A DNA stretch of 55,054 nt from Acidobacteriota bacterium. Its GTDB lineage: Bacteria > Acidobacteriota > Terriglobia > UBA7540. The translations under genes and the position numbers were made by a program. Below the pieces are notes generated by a model. It was not told where the DNA came from. It made no database searches and saw only the letters and a program-made list of their open reading frames with translations. The DNA lies in the NCBI GenBank assembly GCA_003225365.1, contig QHZN01000086.1:1-55054 (forward strand), written 5' to 3'. Position 1 is the first letter of the stretch; each line of letters starts with the position of its first letter. This document shows, piece by piece, positions 8,194-16,849 of this stretch.

Positions 8194-8803
8194 CCTCTAT
8201 CCGCGATTTGAAATCGAGGAAAATCAGGTGGGCGAGGGTCAGATGCGCGTCCTCGATTTTTTGCATGTGGTCGGAGGGAACAACGATGGCGCAGTCGAGC
8301 AGGGCGTTCATCTTGCCGCCGCCCGAGCCCACCAAGCCCACAGTGGTAGCGCCCTTTTCGCGCGCCAGCTGGAGGGCGCGAAGGACGCTTGCTGAATTGC
8401 CGCTGCCGCTAATGCCGAAGGCCACGTCGCCGGCGGTCACGAAATTTTCCATCTGCGCGGCAAAAACGCGCTCGTAGTCCGTGTCGTTCGCCCAAGCGGT
8501 CAGGAGCGGCACATTGTCGGTGAGGGCCAAGACTTTCATGCGTTTCACACCTTCGAGCGAGGCCGGCCCGGGGACGTGCGTGCCTTTCCCGAGGTCGGCG
8601 GCCAGGTGCGAAGCGAGCGCCGCGCTGCCGCCGTTGCCAAACAGGAATACGGTGTGGTCGGTGCGATAAGCCTCTTCGAGAATGTCCACGGCGCGGCGCG
8701 CAGCCTCGAGCGGCAGCGCGTCAATGACCTGCTTCAAATCGGCAAGATACGCCGCATAGGCATCAGGAGGGGGAGGCGATTTCGCGATTTTTTGGCGTTT
8801 CAT
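8165..8803 (-). CDS. gmhA: Phosphoheptose isomerase-like SIS protein
   Basis: GmhA converts sedoheptulose-7-phosphate to D-glycero-D-manno-heptose-7-phosphate for LPS core heptose. The 212-residue protein has the SIS signatures VFLFGNGGSAALASHLAADL (about 50-70) and GISGSGNSASVLRAL, and a C-terminal helix with EDAHLTLAHLI, where the family's active-site residues lie. The first 15 residues are proline-rich. The last residues (after about 205) and the stop fall inside a dispersed repeat, so the native C-terminus may have been altered. DiaA-type relatives are an alternative. No other heptose genes are in the window. Confidence 0.85.
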   Translation of the reverse strand: MKRQKIAKSPPPPDAYAAYLADLKQVIDALPLEAARRAVDILEEAYRTDHTVFLFGNGGSAALASHLAADLGKGTHVPGPASLEGVKRMKVLALTDNVPLLTAWANDTDYERVFAAQMENFVTAGDVAFGISGSGNSASVLRALQLAREKGATTVGLVGSGGGKMNALLDCAIVVPSDHMQKIEDAHLTLAHLIFLDFKSRIEAAIRLRSWR

Positions 8804-8965
8804 TCCATCGCCAGGCGATTGGGCAGCCGCTGGTCACTCACCACTCATCTCACGTCACTCACGAGGTCGCAGGCATCAAGCCAGGCGATTGTAGCACGGG
8901 AGCGCGCCTCTACACGCACCGACGCGATTGACTCGATGCGTGGGTCCCACTATTCTGCGAGAACG

Positions 8966-10195
8966 ATGAGAGCCCTGAAGGCTCGAAGGCTTATTTGGCG
9001 GCCCGGCTTGGTAGGAGGGCTCGCGGTTTGGAGCGCGCTTGGCCTCGCTGGTCAAAAGCAGCCGGTGAAGCCTCAGGGCGAGATGAGTTCGCCGGAAGTG
9101 GCGCGGGCGCTGTCGCGGGGCCGTGAGGCGATGACCCGCGGCGATTTTCAGGGCGCGGCCGCCGCCTACGGCGAGGCCGTTCGTCTAGCACCGCACGTCG
9201 CGGAATTTCATTCCGACCTCGGCCTGGCGCTCTATTCGAATGGCCAGCCGCTCGAGGCCTCGCGCGAGTTCGCTCAGGCGCTCAAGCTCAAGCCGGCGCT
9301 CTCGGCCAGCCACTATTTCCTCGGCGCAAGCTTGGCGGAGTCCGGCCAGTGCCCGGCGGCGATGCCTTATCTCGAAAAGGATTATCCGCGCCTCGAAGAC
9401 CAGCGCCTGAAACGCGCCCTGGGCCTCGACGCGCTGCGATGTTCGATGGCCTTGAACCGGCCGGACCGCGCCGTGGCCCTGCTCGAAAAGCTCGGCCGCG
9501 ATTTTCCGGACGACTCGGACGTGTTGTACTACACCAGCCACATTTATTCCGACCTCTCGACCCGCGCCTCCGAACGCTTGCTGGCCACCGCGCCGGGCTC
9601 CGTGCGGGCGCGCCAATTGAATGCGGAAGTCATGGAGCTTCAGGGCAAGCTCGGGGACGCGCGGGCGGATTACCTTAAGGTCCTCGAGATGAATCCGCGC
9701 CTGCCGGGGATTCATTATCGGCTGGGCCGGCTGATTCTGGCCGATCCTGAGAATGCGATTGACGAGGCGCGCAAGGAATTCGAGGAGGAGCTGAAAGTCG
9801 ATCCCGCGAGCGCGCCGTCGGAATACGAGCTCGGCGAGATGGCACGCCAGGCGCGCGATTGGAGGCGCGCTATCGAACACTTTTTGCGGTCGGTGAAGCT
9901 CGACCCGGAGTTTATGGAGGCACAGATCGGTCTGGGGAAAGCGCTGGTCTCGGCAGGGCGAGCCGAGGAAGCAGTGGCACCGCTCGAGGCCGCCGTCAAG
10001 CTCGACCGCGCGGACCCCGTCGCGCACTATCAACTATCCTTCGCTTACCGCAGGGTTGGCCGAAGTCAAGACGCGGAGCGGGAAATGGCGCTGTATCGCC
10101 AGACCAGCGACGAGGCGGCCCGCCGCCGCGAATCCATTCGCGCCGGCATCCTCGGCCGCACCGGCCAGGAGCAAAAAGCCGAGCCGCCGGAATAA
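8966..10195 (+). CDS. TPR-repeat protein, exported
   Basis: This 409-residue protein has an N-terminal hydrophobic segment (about 10-32) that looks like a signal peptide, followed by tandem TPR motifs, for example AMTRGDFQGAAAAYGEAVRL, LYSNGQPLEASREFAQAL, LGDARADYLKVLEMNP, ARDWRRAIEHFLRSVKLDP and SAGRAEEAVAPLEAAVKLD. TPR solenoids act as protein-protein scaffolds, so the partner cannot be read from sequence. The frame is open from 8576, but that stretch lies antisense to gmhA; the ATG at 8966 begins the signal peptide and is preferred. It converges with the small membrane protein gene 18 nt beyond its stop. Confidence 0.85.
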   Translation: MRALKARRLIWRPGLVGGLAVWSALGLAGQKQPVKPQGEMSSPEVARALSRGREAMTRGDFQGAAAAYGEAVRLAPHVAEFHSDLGLALYSNGQPLEASREFAQALKLKPALSASHYFLGASLAESGQCPAAMPYLEKDYPRLEDQRLKRALGLDALRCSMALNRPDRAVALLEKLGRDFPDDSDVLYYTSHIYSDLSTRASERLLATAPGSVRARQLNAEVMELQGKLGDARADYLKVLEMNPRLPGIHYRLGRLILADPENAIDEARKEFEEELKVDPASAPSEYELGEMARQARDWRRAIEHFLRSVKLDPEFMEAQIGLGKALVSAGRAEEAVAPLEAAVKLDRADPVAHYQLSFAYRRVGRSQDAEREMALYRQTSDEAARRRESIRAGILGRTGQEQKAEPPE

Positions 10196-10213
10196 ACGCC
10201 GATTCTCCCCGAT

Positions 10214-10552
10214 TCAAGGCTTGACGGGCCGACCCGGAATATAAACGCTGAGCACGATTCCCATAGTTAGCACCGACGTGACGAGCCCTATCAGGGCCCA
10301 CTTGAGCTGATTAGCCACCAGCAGTGTTGCGGGCACCTGTTGGCTTAAGTCGGGAGCGGCCTGGAGCGCAAAGATGACGGGAACGAGGAGCAACATGACG
10401 TTCGAAAACGCGCGCCAGAAGTCCGCGCGCTCGGGCGTCCCGCAGAGCTCGATGAGGAGCTTGCGGAGGTGCGCCGCAATGTAGAAAATCACGCCAAGAC
10501 CAGCCAGACCCGTCCCGGCTACACCAGCTACAAAAATTTCGGTTGGATTCAT
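10214..10552 (-). CDS. Small hypothetical membrane protein (112 aa)
   Basis: Three hydrophobic segments are visible at about 8-28, 48-65 and 82-105, with a basic loop (HLRKLL) after the first. No family is recognised. Its ATG overlaps the stop of the upstream DUF805-SRPBCC gene in an ATGA arrangement, so the two are probably translationally coupled and may form a membrane pair. Confidence 0.75.
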   Translation of the reverse strand: MNPTEIFVAGVAGTGLAGLGVIFYIAAHLRKLLIELCGTPERADFWRAFSNVMLLLVPVIFALQAAPDLSQQVPATLLVANQLKWALIGLVTSVLTMGIVLSVYIPGRPVKP

Positions 10553-11979
10553 GGAATGGCCCCTCCGTTTTTGAGCTCTCCGGCGGCATTCGATCGCTCA
10601 GCGCGAAGCTGGATGTGCCGGAGCACGCGCTCGTGAATCCGGTGAATGATGAAGTCCGACCATAGGCGCCAGTATTCGGCGGGTTGCATGTGATGGCGAT
10701 ACCAGGTGGATCCTTCGAGAAGCGTTTGATGGGGACCGAGCGAAGTCAGCAGAAATTGGCCGCGCTCGGAAACGAGGAAGCCTTCGAGGTGCGGCGGCTG
10801 GATATTTTCGTAGGGCGTCCATTCCGTCATCGAAGGCGGGTTCGACGTGACGCTAAAAGCCAGACGGCGCGGCTCGTCCCAGACTTCGATCGGTTCGACG
10901 AAAGCGCCGGTCGAAAAAACACAATGCCGCACGGCGCCCGGACCGCGGCCGGCAATCGTTGCCCGCGTGGGGCAGGCAATACCCAGGCGGAAGAGCCAAT
11001 CGGGCGGCTCGTCGATATCGTTGAATGTCACGAGCTCGCGCCACACCGTTTCCGCCGGCGCGTGAATCACGACTGAAGTCGTCACTTGGTAGAGCGGGGC
11101 TTCGGGCTTTAAGGCACGCTCGGCCTGAATGACGCCCGGGGCGAACAGGATCGCGATCAGCATTGTCGCAGGAGTCTGGCGCGCTGCGCCCGAAACGGGT
11201 TGGATGAGGTAACCGACCGCACCTCCCACCACGGCTAGAATCATTCCGATGGGGACCGCCATGATGAGGCAAAACGCGCCCTCAATGGCCAGCGCGAAAA
11301 GCCCCACGCCGACGAGCACTGCGGAGAGCGCGGAAACCGCGAGGCACCGAAGAAGACTTCGCGGGTGGTGATACCCATCGATAAGCGATGAAATCAGCCC
11401 CAAACAGAAGGGCAAGCCGACGTAAAGGCCCACACCGTAAACGGGCATTTGCGAGGTCGCGAACCCGACCGTCGCGACGCCCAGAATCGCGGTGATGAGC
11501 ACGGCCAGCGCTGCGCTGCCAACGATGTGATGGGGAATATAGCGGTCGAAGATTCTCTCCAATCTGTCCCTTGCCGGAGGCGGCGCGGCGCCTTTCGGGG
11601 CCCGCGAAGGAAGGGTACTCAGAAGAAGAAAGAAAAGCAGGTTGAGCGCCGGTACAAAAAACAAAACGACAAGCCAGATGGGCAGGCCGATGGCGCGAAG
11701 ACGACGAACCGTGAGCGCCACGCCGACCCAAATGAACGGCAGGGCCATCGCCAGCAAGCTGCCGAGAAAAATGGCGTCCGCGCGGGGAAGAGAGGAGAAA
11801 TGCAATACCTGGACGGGCGGAATCCAATAATTGAAAATGCCCCAGCGGCGATGGAAAATAACCGTCGCCACCAACCGGTCGAGGTTGTGCTTGAAAGCGA
11901 AGCCAATGACGCCCACCAGGGCGTAGAACCCTCGCCCCACCGTGCCGTCCCACCGAAAGAGGATTGAAAGTTGCTTCAT
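10549..11979 (-). CDS. Membrane protein: DUF805-like region fused to an SRPBCC domain
   Basis: The N-terminus (LFRWDGTVGRGFYALVG) resembles the start of DUF805 membrane proteins. About six to eight hydrophobic segments fill residues 10-325, including a long loop with a basic patch near 135-150. From about 340 to 460 the chain matches an SRPBCC/START-like ligand-binding fold: VVIHAPAETVWRELVTFNDI is the typical first strand, and ending helices contain WSDFIIHRIHERVLRHI. The combination suggests a membrane-anchored lipid or hydrophobe binder; the function is unknown. Two ATGs stand in tandem; the second has GGAGG 6 nt upstream. The stop overlaps the next start. Confidence 0.8.
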   Translation of the reverse strand: MKQLSILFRWDGTVGRGFYALVGVIGFAFKHNLDRLVATVIFHRRWGIFNYWIPPVQVLHFSSLPRADAIFLGSLLAMALPFIWVGVALTVRRLRAIGLPIWLVVLFFVPALNLLFFLLLSTLPSRAPKGAAPPPARDRLERIFDRYIPHHIVGSAALAVLITAILGVATVGFATSQMPVYGVGLYVGLPFCLGLISSLIDGYHHPRSLLRCLAVSALSAVLVGVGLFALAIEGAFCLIMAVPIGMILAVVGGAVGYLIQPVSGAARQTPATMLIAILFAPGVIQAERALKPEAPLYQVTTSVVIHAPAETVWRELVTFNDIDEPPDWLFRLGIACPTRATIAGRGPGAVRHCVFSTGAFVEPIEVWDEPRRLAFSVTSNPPSMTEWTPYENIQPPHLEGFLVSERGQFLLTSLGPHQTLLEGSTWYRHHMQPAEYWRLWSDFIIHRIHERVLRHIQLRAERSNAAGELKNGGAIP

Positions 11980-12007
11980 CATGGGCCTCCAGGCTGTCGG
12001 CGATCGG

Positions 12008-12988
12008 TTATCGCCCCGCTCTGGGATTCGCCTTTGGCCGGCCACGGAATAGGCTTCGGCAGTCGCCCCAGCCAAAAGGTTCCGGCGAGGGCAGTCCCTG
12101 TCGAATTTGCTGCTCGCTAAAAACGGTCTTGGGCCGAAGGCCCTCCGGCAAAGAGTCGCAAGCGGGCAGAGGCTCAACCAATCCTTCCGCAAGGATGCGG
12201 ACTTGCGCGAGCGAGATGAGTGGAATGGTCATCAAGCGCTCGAACCACCAAGCCAGGAAATAGTGCGCACTCAGAGGGAGGGGCAGAATTCGGACCCGTC
12301 GACCGAGGACTCCACCCACTCGCCGCACGACCTGGCTGAACGGGAGCTCCTCGGGCCCCGTGACGCCAACCGTTTTGCGCGAGAGGCGGCCCTCGACAAG
12401 CGAAGCTTCGATGATCGCGGTCAAATCCTCAACCGCCAGTGGACGGACGGGCGCGTTACGGCCTCGGAGCAAAGCGAAAATCGGAAAAGTGTGCAGCGCG
12501 CGGCTCAGGTGATCGAGTAAGTGATCTCCCCGGCCGTAGATGATTCCGGGCTTGAGGATCGTGAAATCAAGCCGGGAGGCTCTGACGATTTCTTCCGCCG
12601 CCCACTTCGACTCGTGATACGGGCTGCCGCAGCGGGGCCGGGCGCGGAGAAAACTGACCAGCAGGAGTTTCTTGGCGCGGGCGCGCTCCGCAGCGCGAAC
12701 CACGTTTTGTGTGCCCTGGATGTGCACCCGCTCGTAGGTTTGTAAACCCGCTTCGCGATTAATTCCCGCACAATGAGCCACGGCGTCGCAACCTGCGAAA
12801 GCTTCAGAAAGCTTTTCTTCATCGCTCGTGCCGATGGCAAAAAAACGCGCGCGCGGAAGGCTGAAGACGCCCGGATCGCGCCGGTCCAAGCCTCTCGAGA
12901 CCAGAACCACGTCGTGCCCGTGGTCGGCAAGGCGGCACGCCAGATGCCGACCCACAAATCCCGTCCCGCCAGTAATAGCAATCTTCAT
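12008..12988 (-). CDS. NAD-dependent epimerase/dehydratase family protein (NDUFA9-like atypical SDR)
   Basis: This 326-residue protein has a Rossmann start ITGGTGFVGRHLA (residues 4-16) that binds NAD(P), followed by FAGCDAVAHCAG and YHESKWAAEE, the YxxxK catalytic pair. The C-terminal half resembles complex I NDUFA9-like atypical SDRs, with a hydrophobic stretch near LSAHYFLAWWFERLM. The substrate is unknown; sugar-nucleotide or membrane-associated redox roles are both possible. A much longer frame opens upstream but reads antisense and overlapping material; ATG 12988 starts the Rossmann fold and has GAGGG a few bases upstream. It follows the 135-aa membrane protein by 8 nt, so they are one operon. 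Confidence 0.85.
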   Translation of the reverse strand: MKIAITGGTGFVGRHLACRLADHGHDVVLVSRGLDRRDPGVFSLPRARFFAIGTSDEEKLSEAFAGCDAVAHCAGINREAGLQTYERVHIQGTQNVVRAAERARAKKLLLVSFLRARPRCGSPYHESKWAAEEIVRASRLDFTILKPGIIYGRGDHLLDHLSRALHTFPIFALLRGRNAPVRPLAVEDLTAIIEASLVEGRLSRKTVGVTGPEELPFSQVVRRVGGVLGRRVRILPLPLSAHYFLAWWFERLMTIPLISLAQVRILAEGLVEPLPACDSLPEGLRPKTVFSEQQIRQGLPSPEPFGWGDCRSLFRGRPKANPRAGR

Positions 12989-12996
12989 AGAATCCC

Positions 12997-13404
12997 TCAC
13001 GCTAGTCCTTGCCACGTCGCGGCCATGAAAATCACCGCGAGAAACGCGCAAGCAAGAGAATACGATATATGTGCGAGCAGATGGCGCCGCGCGAAGTCTT
13101 TGTCGAAATAGCGGACTTGCAGGACGAAGCGAAGCGACCAGAAAAGCGAAAGGAAGGTGGATACAGCAATCGACAAGGGATCGGCTGCGATAAGACGCGG
13201 CGCGAGAAACAAACACAAACCGCCCGATCCGATAACCACCAGGACGACGAACAGGGAATGAATGACGAAAACCTGGCGGACGATGGGCGAGAGCCTTGCG
13301 AGGTTTTGGGCATAATCGAGTTTCGCCGGCACGAACAGGTTGGCGGCGGCGATGACCCAAAGCAGCACTCCGGCGGCGCGGATCAGAAGGACCAAGTCGC
13401 TCAT
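12997..13404 (-). CDS. Hypothetical four-helix membrane protein (135 aa)
   Basis: Hydrophobic segments lie at about 3-24, 43-68, 78-95 and 110-130. No family motif was recognised. It lies between the GbsR-type regulator (59 nt after its stop) and the epimerase (8 nt before its start), all on the reverse strand, so it is likely part of an operon controlled from the regulator's promoter. Confidence 0.75.
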   Translation of the reverse strand: MSDLVLLIRAAGVLLWVIAAANLFVPAKLDYAQNLARLSPIVRQVFVIHSLFVVLVVIGSGGLCLFLAPRLIAADPLSIAVSTFLSLFWSLRFVLQVRYFDKDFARRHLLAHISYSLACAFLAVIFMAATWQGLA

Positions 13405-13463
13405 AACAGCCTCCTCTAGAAACCCCTTTGACTCTCCCGCCGGCCTGTTCGCATGCCGACGGA

Positions 13464-13997
13464 CTAGCTTGCGCCCTTGCCGAAGGCTTTGCGCAGCTTC
13501 TTGGTCGCTCTGAGCAATCCCCGCAGCCGGCCCGCGGGAAGCCTCCGGGCCTCTTCGTAGAGGGCGGTAAGCGACTCCAGAAAGTCGAGCATCTCGCCAA
13601 TGCGGCTGCGAAGGACGCGTTCGGAAGCCGGCGCCGACTCGAGCTCGCGCATCGACTCCCGGAGCATCTCGAGCGTCGGGTCAATCTCCCGCCGCTTGCG
13701 CTCTTCAAGGATCACGCGCGCCATTTCCCAGACCTCGGTCATGGACTCGTAATGCTCGCGGCGGTCTCCGAGCACGTGGACCGGGCGGACAATGCCCCAA
13801 CTCTGAAGCTCCCGAAGGCTGGTCGAGACGTTCGAGCGGGCGACCGTCAGGGTCTTGGCGATTTCCTCGGCGTCGAGCGGCCGGGGCGATAAATAGAGCA
13901 GGGCGTGGACTTGGGCGACCGTGCGGTTGACGCCCCAGCGCGTTCCCATCTCCCCCCAGTGGAGGATGAACTTTTGCGTCAAGGGGGTCAGCTCCAT
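13464..13997 (-). CDS. GbsR/MarR-type transcriptional regulator
   Basis: This 177-residue DNA-binding protein has a winged-helix core at about 25-90: LYLSPRPLDAEEIAKTL then ARSNVSTSLRELQSWGIV is the helix-turn-helix pattern of the GbsR family (MarR-related). The C-terminal half is helical and rich in Glu/Arg, suitable for dimerisation. The start ATG at 13997 has AAAGGA about 8 nt upstream. A perfect 7-bp palindrome with a 4-bp spacer overlaps its own -10 box, which suggests autoregulation. It probably heads the reverse-strand operon with the membrane protein and epimerase. Ligand unknown. Confidence 0.88.
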   Translation of the reverse strand: MELTPLTQKFILHWGEMGTRWGVNRTVAQVHALLYLSPRPLDAEEIAKTLTVARSNVSTSLRELQSWGIVRPVHVLGDRREHYESMTEVWEMARVILEERKRREIDPTLEMLRESMRELESAPASERVLRSRIGEMLDFLESLTALYEEARRLPAGRLRGLLRATKKLRKAFGKGAS

Positions 13998-14007
13998 ATG
14001 TCCATCC

Positions 14008-14051
14008 TTTCTGTCATTACAGAAAGTACAGTATAATCCATCGCCTGTCAA
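14008..14051 (-). promoter_or_regulatory. Promoter and operator of the GbsR-type regulator
   Basis: On the reverse strand TTGACA (14051-14046) and TACTTT (14028-14023) are 17 bp apart. The palindrome TTTCTGT-N4-ACAGAAA at 14008-14025 overlaps the -10 box and the expected start site, 11 bp before the ATG. This is the expected place for a self-repressing operator. Confidence 0.7.
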
Positions 14052-14195
14052 GCCCTTTTTTAGCACCGCGAGTCTCGCCGCGGCGGCTCTCTCCCGTTGA
14101 CTTGACTCGGCGGCGCCCCTTATCATCACCGACGCGCGGCGAGCCGCAGGGGCGGAAAGTAGGATGGCACCGGCCGCGCCAACAGGAGGCTCGAG

Positions 14196-14690
14196 ATGCG
14201 AAGCAATCGCTTAGTGAGTTTGTCCCTTCTCGGCGCAATTGTTTTAGGTCGGGTCGTCTTCGCTGGGGCAAAGGAAAAATCGGCGAACGTTGGCGCAAGC
14301 TATTTCCAGTCCTTGATGCGGCAGCAGCTTACTGCCTGGGAAAAACTCGATCCCGCCCAAGCGGCCAAGTTTTACGACCAGGATGCGGGAGACGTGTTTT
14401 TCGACCTCGCCCCAATGAAGTACGACGGCTGGAAGGATTATGACGCGGGGGTGAAGAAGACGCTGGCACCGTTCAGTTCCGTTAAATTCATACTCGGAGA
14501 TGACGTGAAAGTTCACCGGCACGGTGCTCTGACTTGGGCGACGGCTACCTGGACCGCCGATGCCGTCACCAAGGCGGGGGAGAAGCAGCGTTTGGCTGGG
14601 CGATGGACCTTGGTCTGGGAGAAGCGCGGGAGGCGTTGGCTCGTCGTTCATGAGCATTTCTCCATGCCCATTCCCCAGACGGCACCCTGA
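14196..14690 (+). CDS. Exported SnoaL/NTF2-like (DUF4440-type) protein
   Basis: The 164-residue protein has a signal peptide (basic start, hydrophobic 8-22, Ala-rich end) and then an NTF2-like cone fold: helix LMRQQLTAWEKLDPAQAAKFYDQDA, the strand stretch WATATWTADAV and a typical closing GRWTLVWEKRGRRWLVVHEHFS. Such proteins bind or turn over small molecules, but no substrate can be named. AGGAGG lies 7 nt before the ATG. The DUF2252 gene follows 16 nt after its stop. Confidence 0.85.
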   Translation: MRSNRLVSLSLLGAIVLGRVVFAGAKEKSANVGASYFQSLMRQQLTAWEKLDPAQAAKFYDQDAGDVFFDLAPMKYDGWKDYDAGVKKTLAPFSSVKFILGDDVKVHRHGALTWATATWTADAVTKAGEKQRLAGRWTLVWEKRGRRWLVVHEHFSMPIPQTAP

Positions 14691-14706
14691 TTTCCGCCCG
14701 GGAGCC

Positions 14707-15777
14707 ATGAAGATTCAAAAAGCCACGCGAGAGTATGAGTCTTGGTTGGGGCGGCACACTGCTCTGATTTCCGCCGACCTGAGACTGAAACACCAGAATA
14801 TGTCGGCGGAAGTCTTCCCGTTCCTGCGGGCGACTTTTTACCGCTGGATGCGGCTCTGGCCGGAGGTGGTGGGCGAGGCGGCCAAAGCCCCCGCTGTGCT
14901 CGCCGTGGGCGACCTGCACGTCGAAAACTTCGGCACCTGGCGCGACGCGGACGGCCGGCTCGTCTGGGGCATCAACGACTTCGACGAAGCCTACCCGCTC
15001 CCTTACACGCTTGACCTGGTGCGCCTGGCGGCAAGCGCGCATCTGGCCATCGCCGCAGACAACTTAGCCGTTAAAAATGAAGAAGCGTGCGAGGCGATCC
15101 TCGCGGGCTACGCCGACTGTCTGAAAAATGGCGGCAGACCCTTCGTTCTGGAAGAACAGCACGGCTGGCTGCGCCAAGCGGCGACGGGCGTGCTGCGCGA
15201 CCCTGTGCACTTTTGGCAGAAGATGCAGAGCCTCCCGGCCCTCCGCGAGCCAATTCCCAAAGGCGCGCGGACGGCTATCGAATCGCTGCTGCCGGAAAAA
15301 GGACTGGCGTACCGGCTGGCGCGTCGCGTGGCGGGACTCGGCAGCCTCGGTCGGCGACGCTATGTGGCGCTCGCGGAATGGCGCGGGGGCTTGGTGGCAC
15401 GAGAAGCGAAGGCGCTGGTGCCCTCCGCCTGCACCTGGGTGAACGGCGGCAAAGGAGGAATCTACTACGAAAAGATCATGACGAGCGCCGCGCGCGTGCT
15501 CGACCCGTTCGTTCAACTGCGCGGCTGTTGGATCGTGCGGCGTCTCGCGCCGCATTGCACGAGGATCGAGCTCGCCGCGATGCCGAAAGAGCGCGACGAG
15601 GCGCGATTGCTCTACGCCATGGGCTGGGAAACCGCCAATGTCCACTGGGGCAGCCGGAAAGCCGTTGCCAAAGTCCGGCGCGATCTGGCGCGGCGGCCCG
15701 GACACTGGCTCCACGCGGCTTCGAAAGAAATGGTTAAGGCGACCGTGAAAGACTGGAAAGATTGGAGGAGCCAGTAG
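14707..15777 (+). CDS. DUF2252 family protein (kinase-fold-like)
   Basis: The 356-residue protein carries the DUF2252 signatures: VGDLHVENFGTW, INDFDEAYPLPYTLDLVRLA and later GLGSLGRRRY, with GCWIVRRLAP further on. The GDLHxxNF and DFD motifs mirror the catalytic and metal-binding motifs of aminoglycoside-phosphotransferase-like kinases, so a small-molecule phosphotransferase role is possible but untested for the family. The start ATG 14707 begins the homologous region. It converges on the DUF2332 gene with a 3-bp gap. Confidence 0.88.
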   Translation: MKIQKATREYESWLGRHTALISADLRLKHQNMSAEVFPFLRATFYRWMRLWPEVVGEAAKAPAVLAVGDLHVENFGTWRDADGRLVWGINDFDEAYPLPYTLDLVRLAASAHLAIAADNLAVKNEEACEAILAGYADCLKNGGRPFVLEEQHGWLRQAATGVLRDPVHFWQKMQSLPALREPIPKGARTAIESLLPEKGLAYRLARRVAGLGSLGRRRYVALAEWRGGLVAREAKALVPSACTWVNGGKGGIYYEKIMTSAARVLDPFVQLRGCWIVRRLAPHCTRIELAAMPKERDEARLLYAMGWETANVHWGSRKAVAKVRRDLARRPGHWLHAASKEMVKATVKDWKDWRSQ

Positions 15778-15780
15778 CAC

Positions 15781-16848
15781 TCATGCTGCGAGCCATCGGA
15801 CTGGCAGGCCGTGGAAGCCTGCTTGGGCGAGAAGTCTTTCTTCGCCGCCCGGCCAAAGAGTCAGACGGATCTCGGCTTGGTCGCCCCCGGCTTCCATTCG
15901 CAGCCAGGCAAGTGGCGAAGAGTTTGTGGCGCCGCGCCCGGCCTTCTTGAGCGTCTCTTTAATTCTTCTCCTCCCGGCCCTCGAAACGTAGGGCATGAAA
16001 ATGGAGTGAAAAACTACGGTTGCTGCGCCCGTGGGCAGCACCGCGAGTTTTGCCGGGAGCCATAGGGGCGCGTCGGCTCGGTCCACGCGCGCGGGAACGG
16101 CCCGTGCCACTCTTAGCGCAGCGCGAAGCTGCCGCAGCCGGGCAGTCTGATCGGCCCACGTGTACGATAAAAGTGTCAGTCCGCCCTGGCGCGTCGAAGG
16201 GTTCACCGGATGGAGGTCCGAGCCCGCTCGCTCGACAATTCGGACGCGCGCGTCGAGGCGAGGTGCCCGGCCGACGAAGACGTTTTGAAACTTAACGGGC
16301 GAATTGGGTTTGCCCCAAGCGCTTCGTCCCGATTCAAAGTGGAAGTGGTCCCAACGCAAATTCAAGCCGGCGCTGGCTCCGAGTTCGAGAAGGCGCAGAG
16401 GGAGGCGGGTCTCCCTTGCGATGCTGTGAAAGCCGCCGAGGAGCGCCGCCGAGCGGCCGACTTCGTTCGTCTGCACGTTCGGACGGATGAGGCGGCGAAT
16501 CGCGGGGCGATTAAGCTCGAGGGTCGACAGGAAAGCTTCTTCCGCACCGCTGCGATTCGCGTCACCGCCCACTGAAGGATAAAAGGGCTCGAGAAGAGGC
16601 GCGCGTCCTGAGAGCACCAAGCGATGAACGGCGCCCATCAGGCGCAATGCCAGCCCATGGCCCGGCGGATCGTAGGCGAGATCCACCAGCAATTCCCACG
16701 CCGCGCCCCGGCGCTCGACATCGCGCGCCGCCGCTTCGAGAAGTTTCGCATAGAGAGGCGAGCCGAGCTTTCGACACCAGTCGCGCTGCCACCGCAGCTT
16801 TCGCGCGAGCCGAGCCTTGCGGCCGCTCACTCGTCCCCGCCCGCCCAA
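15781..16848 (-). CDS. DUF2332 family protein
   Basis: The 355-residue protein matches DUF2332: FYPSVGG, LNRPAIRRLI, QTNEVGRSAALLGGF, the glycine-rich LLELGASAGLNLRWD (about 155-170), SYTWADQTARLRQL and VVFHSIFMPYV. The LELGASAGLN segment resembles a Rossmann methyltransferase SAM site. A TTG at 16866 is also in frame, but the TTG at 16848 sits 6 nt after GGAGG and directly behind the stop of the HAD gene, giving tight coupling. No function is established for the family. Confidence 0.82.
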   Translation of the reverse strand: MGGRGRVSGRKARLARKLRWQRDWCRKLGSPLYAKLLEAAARDVERRGAAWELLVDLAYDPPGHGLALRLMGAVHRLVLSGRAPLLEPFYPSVGGDANRSGAEEAFLSTLELNRPAIRRLIRPNVQTNEVGRSAALLGGFHSIARETRLPLRLLELGASAGLNLRWDHFHFESGRSAWGKPNSPVKFQNVFVGRAPRLDARVRIVERAGSDLHPVNPSTRQGGLTLLSYTWADQTARLRQLRAALRVARAVPARVDRADAPLWLPAKLAVLPTGAATVVFHSIFMPYVSRAGRRRIKETLKKAGRGATNSSPLAWLRMEAGGDQAEIRLTLWPGGEERLLAQAGFHGLPVRWLAA

Positions 16849-16849
16849 A

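Noticed and set aside
9185-10033. A 282-codon reverse-strand frame inside the TPR gene
   Set aside because: It is a shadow of the TPR frame, and the TPR repeats are unmistakable on the forward strand.
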